Shown: positions 18,245 through 30,200 of the stretch, in pieces
Position numbering within the stretch: the first letter of the stretch is position 1
Layout of the letters: every line of letters begins with the position of its first letter
Assembly (NCBI GenBank): GCA_030427245.1
Contig: JAUHXA010000015.1
Span: 1 to 64,000 of the forward strand
Reading direction: 5' to 3'
Source of the DNA: Bacteroidia bacterium
GTDB lineage: Bacteria > Bacteroidota > Bacteroidia > Chitinophagales > UBA2359
DNA length: 64,000 nucleotides
Made by a program: the position numbers and the translations under genes
Notes under the pieces: generated by a model
What the model saw: only the letters and a program-made list of their open reading frames with translations
The model's database searches: none
What the model was told of the DNA's origin: nothing

Positions 18245-21200
18245 ATGAAATCAATACGTACTTTCTTTGTGTGTTTATCCTATCTGTTCATTCCATTTCT
18301 TGCCTCTGCAACGACTTGTAACGACCTTCAAATAGTAAGCATCAAACAAACCCAAACTTCTTGTAATGCCAACGATGCAACTGCAATCATTGACATTATA
18401 AATGGAAGTGGCAATTACAGCTACCAATGGACAGATTTATCCGATAATAGCCTAATTTCAGAATCCACCGAAACCGACCTCCTCCAAGACAACGTTACCA
18501 ATCTTGGTGTAGGCTACTATCAAGTAAAAGTAGAAGATTTGGACAACAATTGCAGCGTTCAGTCTTACTTTTCCATTGAAAATCAAGATGCTCCAACACT
18601 CGACATCATACAAGCATCTGCACCAAGCAGTTGCACAACAAATGATGGATTCTTGCTCTTCAACACCAGCACAGATGAGGCACAAATAAGTATCATTGAC
18701 CTTCAAGATGCCAACAATGTTTTAAAAGGAGAATTTGTAGACAATACTATTGCAGGACTGAGCAGCGGCAATTATGTACTCCAAATAATGAACGATTCCG
18801 ATTGCTCCAATTTTTACTTTTTTGAAATTCCCATAGGCGAAGCCAATTTTGAAATAATTGAAACGATTTCTCAGCCCAACTGTGATGCCAGCAATGGAGG
18901 AATCACCTTAAACGTGACCAACAATTCAGGTAATACCATCACCTACAACTGGTTCGCTCCCAATGGAGAACCAATCAACCCAGCCGACCCATTGCATTTA
19001 ACAGGTTTGGCAGCAGGTGTTTACTCCCTTACTGCAAGTAGCAAAACAGGATGTGAAAGCCAGTATAGTTTTTCCGTAGAAAGTATGACTACTATGCGAA
19101 TAGACGTAACCACCATTTTAGACATCAGATGTACTGGAAATGAAAATGGCAGTTTCGACTTTAGAATCATAGATGGAACAGCCCCTTTCAACTACTCCGT
19201 TCCGGAATTGGGCATTGTTGACAAAGAAATCACCTCTGCGACTACTACTATCAACAACTTACAACGAGGTGGCATTTACACCCTTCAAGTAACAGACAAT
19301 ACAAATTGTACCGTCACCGAATACGTCGAGGTATCCGAACCACTGCCTTTTGAATTGGACATCAAAAGCTCAGAAGTTAGTTATTGCAATGCAACAGATG
19401 GCGAAATTTGCTTTTTACTCACAGGCGGCACTCCCCCTTATCGAATCAGTGATGCCAGCAATGACTTCGGTATTTTTGAAACCAGTGAGGAATATCAATG
19501 CATTACCTTTTTAGCTGCCAATACTTACAATATCAACATCATAGATGAATCAGGATGTACTTTGGCAGCCCCAAGCATTATCGTAGAAGAACCTGAAAAT
19601 TGCACCTGTTGTGACAATTTCAGACTGTTAGGTACAAGCGAAACCTCAGCCAATTGTGGCAGCACAAATGGCGTTTCCAGCCTTACACTCGATGGAGGTT
19701 CAGGCAATTACACCGTCACTTGGCACAATGCCTTGACCGATGCCATAGTCACCGACCAATCAAGTTCGCAATCTCTTGTCGAAGCAAGCGATATGGCACC
19801 AGGCAGCTACTACGCCATTGCAGAAGACAGCGATTGTAGCTGTATGCCTCAACGTCACGACTTCATCATCAACGAATCCGATGCACCGACTGTCAATATC
19901 ATTTTCGAAAACATGCCCCTACTTTGTCCCGATGAAAACCGAGCTTCCTTTGAGTTTGAAGTAGTAGGAAACAATGGCCCATTTACTTATCAAATCTTGG
20001 GAAGCGACATTAATGGTGATGTCACAGACCTTCGTTCGACAGTAGTAGATAATTTGGTAACAGGGAGTTATGTCGTAGAAGTCACCGATTTTTTTGGCTG
20101 CAAAGGATACAGCACAGTTGTCAGTACCATCACACCCGACCCCATTATTTTGGACATTGAAGTGCTGAACATTGCTCAATGCAATGACGATAAAGCAGGC
20201 AGCATTGGTTTGAATATTCAAGGGGGAACACCTCCTTTCCGAATTACAGACGATACAAACGATTACGGTTTCTTCAATACAGGACAGCACTATATCAACG
20301 ACTTACCAACAGGTGCTTACACTTTCGATATCACCGACAACAATGGTTGTGTAACCAATACAGGTGCTTTGGCAGTTACTCCCGTCTTTAATTGTGACAA
20401 TTGTGATTGCGGAGCATTTAACCTTCAAAACATGGGCACTACACCCGAAACATGTGCAGGCAACGATGGCAGTTTGGATTTGAACGTGAGCAATGGCGTA
20501 GGTCCTTTCACCTACACCCTTCGACAAGACGGAAACACTTTGATTCAATACCAAAGCACTGCAAACATTTTCACTTTCAATGGTTTGCCCGCAGGAGATT
20601 ATGACATTGATGTAAAAGATGCCAACTGCAATTGTGAAATCCTAAACGAAACAAGCAATATTGGAAGTAGTGGAATTGAAGCCACTTTAACTCAGACCGA
20701 TATTGACTGCAATACAACAACAGGCGAAATCTGCCTAACCATTTCGGGAGGCAATGCACCTTATGCTATCAATGATGGCACAGGTGATATTGGCAGTTTT
20801 GCAGAAGCAACCGAACAATGTATCTCGGATTTGACAGCAGGAGAATACAACTATACCATCACCGATGCAGAGGGTTGCAGCACCGTCAAGACCTTCAATA
20901 TTCAATCCAACGACACACAAATCGAAGTCGGTAGCATTTTATCGGAAGCAACACAAGGCAACAGCGATGGCGAATTTTGTTTGACCATTTCAGGCGGAAC
21001 AGCTCCCTATCAAGTCACAGACGACAGCAACGATTATGGCAGTTTTGACGAAGCTGCGTCTAGTTGTGTAAGCGATGTACCCGGAGGCAATTACATGCTG
21101 ATCATCACCGATGCCAACGGTTGCTCAACAACCGAAACTTTCACTATTGAAGAAGAAGTCGTGGCAGGCAGCATTGAAGTAGTCGTTAATTCTACTTCTG

Positions 21201-24200
21201 AGGCTTCTTGCAGTGATGGAGACGGTTCATTTTGCGTAAGCATTTCGGGCGGAACAGCTCCTTATACCCTCACCGATGGAGATTTGGTCATTTCAGATAT
21301 TGCAGAAACCACCGAAAACTGCACAAACAACTTAACAGCAAATACATATAATTTCACCGTTTCTGACAGCAACGGTAATACAGCGCCCCAAACACTCGCT
21401 ATTACCATCCAACAAGCCAGCCTAAACCTCAACATAAGTCAAACGACTTCGGGCGAAACTTGTGCGGGTGATGATGGCGAATTCTGTTTAACTATTTCAG
21501 GCGGAAATGCGCCTTACAATGTCACAGACGGCACAAGTGATTTTGGAACTTTTGAAGAAAATATCGAAAAGTGTGTCTCGAATCTACCCTCGAGAATCTA
21601 TTCACTCCTCATCTCAGATGCCAACGCTTGTACGACAGCAGAAAGCGTGGCAATAGGCTTAGAAGGAAACAATTTAGCAGTTACATCCGAAGTTACCGAC
21701 GCTTCCTGTGGAATTAGCGATGGCGAAGTATGCTTGACGATTTCGGGTGGCACTGCTCCTTATAGTGTGAGAGAAGGAGATGCCGTTTTCCCAGTAGAAT
21801 TTTTAGAAGCCACCGAAAACTGTTTACTCGACTTTCCTTCTGGCACATTCACACTCACTATTACTGATGCCGACGGTTGTAGCATAGACGAAAACATTAC
21901 CGTTGAGACTTCATCAGACGACAACAATTTAGCTGTCACAATCGAAACAACATCGGGGTGCAGCGACAATTCTGGTCAAATTTGCCTTTCGATAGTAGGC
22001 GGAACTGCTCCTTATTCGGTCAGTGACGAAAACGTAGATTATGGCGATTTAGACGAAGCTACCGAGGAGTGTTTTGGCAGTTTGGCATCAGGCACTTACA
22101 ATTTCAGCATCACGGATGCCAATGGCTGTACGACTACCGAAATCGCTACTATCAGCCAAGATGCAGCCAACAATATCACCATAACGGTCAATGACAAGGC
22201 TACTTGCAGTGGCACAGAAACTTGTGTTACCATTGAAGGTGGAAATGCACCTTATAGCTTAAAAGCAAACAAAACCGAATTGGGAACTTTTGAAGAAGGC
22301 ATTGAAGGCTGCTTCAACGCTTTACCAAACGGTTTTCACAACTTAACAGTAACAGACAATACAGGTTGCACCAAATTAAAAACCGTTCTTATCAGCAATG
22401 ACAACAGTGGAGGAAGCGACCTTACTGCAATCGTTGAAGTACAAGACGTTTCTTGCACAGGCACAAATGGCGAAGTTTGCCTAACCATTTCAGGCGGAAC
22501 AGCTCCTTATTCAGTAAGTGAATTGGATGCCGTATTTCCTTTGGAGTTTTTGGAAGCTACCGAAAACTGCATTGACAACTTTTCGGCGGGAACTTACACA
22601 CTCACCATCACTGACAGTAATGGCTGTAGTACCGATGAAACCGTAACAGTTGGAACAACTGCTGCCAATATTTCGGCAACGGTCGAGACTACGGCAGTAA
22701 GCTGCGACGGAGATGGAAGCGATGGTGAAATTTGCCTAACTATCACAGGGGGCACTGCCCCTTACACCGTAACAGACAACAACAACCAAACATATACTAA
22801 TTTTGGAAATGCTACTGAAAAATGTACAGCCAATTTTGCTGCTGGTGATTACACTTTGAATATCACTGATGCAAATGGCTGTACTTTTACTACAACAGCT
22901 TCAGTAGGACCTGCAACGGATTGTGGAGAGAATACGCCTCCTATTGCTATAGATGACAACTTCAATATTGAAGGAAATGGCGCAAGCTGCTTCAATGTTC
23001 TCAACAATGACAACCAAACTGAAGGCGATGAATTGACCCTCAAAAAATTCGAGCAACCGAGTCAAGGAACAGTGGTTTTAGGTGCTACGAATGGAGAATT
23101 GTGCTACACGCCTCCGACGGATTTTGAAGGAGTGGTGAGTTTCACTTATACAGTTTGCGACGATGATGGGTGTGTGGATGGAACGGTTAAATTGACAATA
23201 ACACAAGATAACACACCTTGTGAAAACCCAACAGGTCTTTGTACAGGCTTAATGACTCCTATCAATTTCTGTGTAGAGTTTTGTAATGTCGAAGGGATTA
23301 CTGACATTGAGGACGTAAACACGCTTTTCGATTGCGGCATTACAACTGACGGATTATGTGTAGAATACATTCCATTACCTGGTTTTATTGAAATGCAAGA
23401 AAACCTTGAAATCATTGGCTGCAATGATTTGGGAATTTGTGATACCGTTTATGTAGACATTTATGTGGGCGACTGTAACAATGTCAATCAAGCACCAATT
23501 GCGGTGGACGATTCTGCAAATTCGGATGGAAACCCTATAAGCATCAATGTCCTTCAAAACGACTCAGACCCTGATGGCGATACCTTCAATATCACCGAAT
23601 TTACCCAACCTTCAAATGGTACGGTTACGCAAGTAGGTGACGAATTGGTTTATACGCCCAATCCAGATTTTGAAGGCAACGATACATTTACTTATACCAT
23701 CTGTGACGAAGAAGGCTTGTGCGATACAGCAACGGTAACGATTAGAGTGGAACTGCCTTGTACCAATCCAAGCAACTTATGTACAGGATTGATGACTCCA
23801 ATCGAAATTTGTGTGGAGTTCTGCAATGTCACAGGAATCAATGAAATTGACGATGTAATCACGCTCTTTGACTGTGGCATAACGACCGATGGATTGTGCG
23901 TCATTTATACGCCTCTACCTGGCTTCATCGAAATGACAGAACATTTGCAAATCATTGGCTGCAATGATTTAGGAATCTGCGATACCGTTTTTATTGATGT
24001 TTATGTGGGCGACTGCGATGGTCAAAATAAACCGCCAGTAGCAACGGATGATTTTGCAGTGACTTCCCAAGACAAGCCTATTCCGATTTCAGTATTGATA
24101 AACGATAGCGACCCGAATGGCGACCCTTTTAGTATCACCAACTTTACCCAACCGACCAACGGAACAGTGACACAAGACGGTACAACTTTGGTTTATACAC

Positions 24201-27200
24201 CAAATACTGGGTTTGTGGGAGAAGATACATTTACCTATACGATATGTGACGACAGTGGCGAATGTGACACCGCAACGGTGACAGTTCAGGTAAACGATGA
24301 TACGACCAATAAACCTCCCGTTGCAGTGGATGATTCGGCTACAACAGACGAAGGCGTACCTGTTGCCATCAATGTGACCGCCAATGACAGCGATCCGAAT
24401 GGCGATCCTTTCATCATCACCGATTTTACTCAGCCGACCAACGGAACAGTAAAAATAGACGATACAACTTTCGTTTACACACCCAATGCCGGTTTTGTGG
24501 GAGAAGATACATTTACCTACACAATATGCGACGACAGTGGCGAATGTGACACCGCAACGGTAACAATTCAAGTCAATCCAGACAACGAAAACTTAGCTCC
24601 TGTAGCAGTGGACGATACTGCTGAAACGGATGAAAATACGCCTGTCACTATCAATGTAACTGCCAACGACAGCGACCCAAATGGCGACTCTTTCACAATT
24701 ACAGGTTTTACCGCCCCTCCAAATGGTACGGTGGAATTAATCAATGGTCAGTTGGTTTATACGCCCAATGATGGTTTTTCGGGAACGGACACTTTCACTT
24801 ATCAAATTTGCGACAATGGTGGCTTATGTGATGAAGCAACTGTAACGGTGACAGTAATAGACGTTTGCAGTGAATACGGTCAATTTATCTGTGCCGAACC
24901 CCTTCAAACGATTGAAATATGTCCTGTTTTCTGTGACTTACCTGATGAAGATTTACACATCATTTCGGCAACTTCCACTTTTGCTTGTGGAACAGATATT
25001 CCCGAAAACTCTCTTTGTTTCGATTACACGCCACTTCCTGGCTTCAATTTGACGGACTCTATTGAAGTAATCGCTTGTACGATGGACAGTTTGCTGTGTG
25101 ATACGGTTATTTTTTATGTATTCTCTGGCTGCTCCAATCCGATTGCCATTGACGATACTGCTACAACTCCCAATGACCAAACCGCCACAATTGACGTATT
25201 GGCGAATGATTGGGGCGTGAATTGTATCGAAGAATTGGATATGAATATCACAAGCAATCCTTCAAATGGTATTGCGATGATAAACCAAAACAATGAAATT
25301 GTTTACACGCCAAATCCGAACTTTGTAGGTGTTGATGTACTGCAATACCAACTTTGCGACTTGTGTGGTGAGGACAAATGCGATGAAGCAACAGTAACCA
25401 TTACCATAACCGATGGTGGCGGTGGAGGTACCGACCCGATTGTGATTGCAGCTCCCGATGTAGTTCAAACACCTTTTGGTATTTCGATTGACATTGAAGT
25501 ATTGGCGAATGATACAGGTGAAAATGTGAATATTACAAACGTTACCCCTGCTTCAAATGGAACGGCAACGATTCATCCAGATGGTGGCAGCATTATTTAT
25601 GAACCCAATACGGGCTATTCTGGTACGGATTATTTCTTCTATACGATATGTGACCCAACAAGTGTTTTTTGTAGCACAACTATTGTTTCGGTGACGGTAT
25701 TGCCTGATGGCACACCCAATCAGCCGCCTACTGCAAACGACGATACCGCAACAACGCCTATCAACACTTCGGTTACGATTCCCGTTTTGGCGAATGACAG
25801 CGACCCCGAAAATGCGAATTTGACAATTTTTTCGATTACCCAATTACCAACCAACGGAACGGCAGAAATCGTAGGCGGCCAAGTCGTTTACACACCTTTC
25901 CCTGGTTTTGAAGGAATTGATGTATTTGTTTATGTGGCTTGTGACCCAGGCGGACTTTGCGACCAAGCAACGGTAACTGTTTCGGTAGGAGGTGACGGAA
26001 TCCCTAATAATCCTCCTGTGGCAAATCCTGATGAAGTCAGCACACCTTTGAACACGCCCATTACTATCAACGTATTGGCTAACGACAGCGACCCTGATGG
26101 CGACAACTTGACGGTTGCTTTGGGTTCTGACCCCATGAATGGTTTTGCAAGTGTCGCACCCGATGGTTCAATTATTTACACGCCGAATACGGGCTTTGAA
26201 GGAACGGATTTTGTGACCTATATTTTGTGCGATGATGGAAGCCCTGTTTTGTGTGACACAACCTTTGTGACCATCAATGTAACCAATGGCGGAGGTGGCG
26301 ACCCAATTGTGATTGCAGCTCCCGATGTCGTTCAAACGCCTTTCAATACTCCAGTTGGTATTGATGTTTTGGCGAATGATACAGGTGAAAATGTGAATAT
26401 TACAAATGTTACGACTCCTTCAAATGGTACGGCAACCCTGCAAGGTGACGGCACGATTTTATATGAGCCCAACGCTGGTTATTCTGGAACAGATTATTTC
26501 TTTTATACAATATGCGACCCGACAGGTGTTTTTTGCAGTACGACCATTGTTTCCGTTACTGTCTTGCCTGAAAATACACCCAATCAGCCGCCTGTTGCGA
26601 ACGACGATACTGCAACAACGCCTGTTAATGTCGCTGTGACTATCAATGTATTGGCAAACGATAGCGACCCCGAAAACGCTCCTTTGTCGGTTATTTCGAT
26701 TACCGAACAACCTTCAAATGGCACAGTGGAAATCATAGACAATCAAGTGGTTTACACACCGAATCCTAATTTTGAAGGAGTGGATGATTTTGTCTATATG
26801 GCCTGTGACCCCGATGGATTGTGTGACCCTGCAACGGTGACAATTGCGGTAGGAGGGGGTGGAATTGGGAATAATCCTCCAATAGCGAATCCCGATGAAG
26901 TAGATACGCCTTTGAATACGCCTATTACCATCGATGTTTTGATAAATGACAGCGACCCTGATGGCGACAACTTGACGGTCACTTTGGGTTCCAATCCAAT
27001 GAATGGAACGGCAACCGTTTCGCCCGATGGTTCTATAGTTTATACTCCTGACACTGGTTTTGAAGGAACGGACTTTGTGACCTATATTTTGTGTGATGAT
27101 GGTACGCCTGTTTTGTGTGACACAACTTTTGTGACCATCAATGTAGGGACAGGCAGCAACAATCCAATTGTGATTGCAGCGCCCGATGTGGTGCAAACGC

Positions 27201-30200
27201 CTTTCAATATCTCAGTTAGTATTGACGTGTTGGCGAATGATACTGGCGAAAACTTGGTGATTACACAAGTGACACAAGGTGAAAATGGCATCGTAGCCAT
27301 TGCAGGAGATGTGATTGTATATCAACCCAATGCTGGTTTTTCTGGAGTGGATTATTTCTTCTATACGATATGTGATCCAACTGGAGTTTTCTGCGACAAT
27401 ACAATTGTATCGGTGACAGTATTGCCCGAAAATACGCCAAACTTGGCACCAATTGCCAACAACGACATTGCTGAAACACCCGTAAACACCCCTGTCACGA
27501 TTCCCGTTTTGGCGAATGACAGCGACCCAGAAGGTGCGCCTTTGACCATCACAGGTATTCCAAATCCACCAACAAATGGAACGGTTGAGATAGTAAACGG
27601 AGCGATTGTTTATACGCCTAATCCCGATTTTATTGGAATGGATAGTTTCACCTACGCAATATGCGACCCACAAGGTTTGTGTGATGCGGCAACAGTAGGC
27701 GTGGCAGTTGGTTTGGATGGAGAATTGCCGAACAATCCACCGATTGCAGTGGAGGACGTGGCAAATACGCCTTTGGATACACCTGTTTCAATTCCAGTTT
27801 TGGCGAATGACAGCGACCCCGATGGCGATAATTTGACCGTCACTTTGGGTTCTGACCCAATGCACGGAACGGCTACGGTGGACGAAAATGGAAACATCAA
27901 CTATACACCTGATACGGGCTTTGAAGGAACAGACTTTTTGACCTATATCTTGTGTGATGATGGCAGTCCTGTTTTGTGTGATACAACTTTTGTGACTATC
28001 AATGTTGGTGTGACCGATACAACGGAAAATCAGCCGCCTATTGCAGTGGATGATACAGGCAGCACTTTGATTGATACGCCTGTGGATATTTTGGTGTTGA
28101 ATAACGACAGCGACCCCGATGGCGATAACATTGTAATCACTGCAATTTTGACTCAGCCTACCAATGGTGCGGCCTTGATAGGTGCAGATACTTCAAGCAT
28201 TACTTACTTGCCAAATCCTGGCTTTATTGGAGTTGATTGTTTTGATTATCAAATCTGTGACCCCGATGGTTTGTGTGATGTCGCAACGGTTTGTGTGACG
28301 GTTCAGCCACCTGCAGATGCGAATCCTGATGTAGCCTTTACGCCCATCGAAACGCCTGTGGTCATTGCAGTTTTGGCAAATGACTTTGGAGTAGATATTA
28401 CAATAACGGATTTCACCCAACCCGAAAACGGTACGGCAACATTGAATCCAGACAATACCTTTACTTATACGCCAAATCCTGGTTTTACAGGAGATGATTA
28501 TTTCACCTACCAAATTTGTGATGCCTTCGGAAATTGTGACGAAACAGTGGTGGCGGTGAATGTATATGATGGCGAAATTACGGGCAACAATCCACCGACT
28601 GCTAACAACGATACAGCCGAAACGCCTATCAATACGCCTGTAACCGTGCCTGTCTTAGACAACGATACAGACCCTGATGGTGACCCATTGACAGTGACAG
28701 ATTTGTTGGATATTCCTGTGGGCGTTGGTTTGGAAATAACGGATGATGGAACGACGGTAACGGTTACGCCCGATTCTGATTTTGAAGGCTGTGTGGTGTT
28801 TAGCTATGTGGTTTGCGACCCATTTGAAGGCTGCGATACGGCACAAGTCGGTGTGGCTGTGGGTGATGTGGATTGTTTGAACAATGCGCCGATTGCAGTG
28901 GATGATGACTTTACAACTCCACAAGGAGAGGCAATCAGCTTTGATGTTTTGGCAAATGACAGCGACCCAGATGGCGATAATTTGACGGCTTCACCTATCA
29001 CCGAACCTGCAAATGGTATGTTGATAGAAGAGGAAGATGGTACGTTTACTTACATTCCAAATGCGGATTTTGTTGGAACGGACTTTTTCTTGTATGTAGC
29101 TTGTGACGATGGCGATACACCTCCGCTTTGCGATACAGCAGTCGTGACAATCGTGGTTCAGCCTTCGGAAGTTGAGCCGATTGAAGCGAATCCCGATATT
29201 GTGCAAACAGCTATCAATACACCTATCGATATTCCTGTTTTGGACAACGATGAAGGCGAAGGTTTGACGGTGAGCGAAATCGTAACCAACCCTGAAAACG
29301 GCTCGGTAACAACAGACGGAACAACGGTGGTTTACACACCTGACCCTGATTTTGTAGGTACGGACTACTTCATCTACGAAGCCTGCAATGCGACAGGACA
29401 ATGCGACACGACTTTGGTGACAGTAATTGTTTTGCCCGATTCGATTACGAATGTTGCGCCTGTGGCAGTAAACGATGTTGATACGACTCCGCAAGATACG
29501 CCTGTTCAGATTGCAGTTTTGCTGAACGATTTTGACCCATTTGGAGGTGATACGTTGGTGATTACTACTTTCACTGTTCCAACAAATGGCACTGCAATTT
29601 TTGACGCAAACGGTGTATTCACTTACACGCCTGACCCTGACTTTATCGGTATTGACAGCTTCACCTATACGATTTGTGACAATGGTACGCCAATATTGTG
29701 TGATGTGGGTACAGTGGTCATTACGGTGGGTTCTGATGAACTCAACAACAATCCGCCAATTGCAGTTGATGATGAGGTAACTACGCCTCCAAATACGCCT
29801 ATCAACATTCCGATTTTGGACAACGATAGCGACCCCGATAGCGACAACTTGGTGATTACCTTTGTGTCAATTCCTACTCATGGAACGGCTGAATTGGTGG
29901 GCGATGAAGTGCTTTATACGCCTGATTCGACTTATGTAGGGGATGACTTTTTCAGCTATATTATTTGCGATGATGGCCTGCCTGTCTTGTGTGATACGGC
30001 TTATGTAACGATTCACGTAACGGACGAAGTCTTTGACAATATCGCTGACATCACCGTTACCGAAAACAGCGACAATGTGATTTGTTTGGATAGTTTGATT
30101 GCTTCGGGAATCTTGACTTTGGACTTCAATCCCGACAGCCTCAACATTACAAGCCTTCCTACGAATGGCATTGCAACACCAAGCGATACAAGTTTGATTT

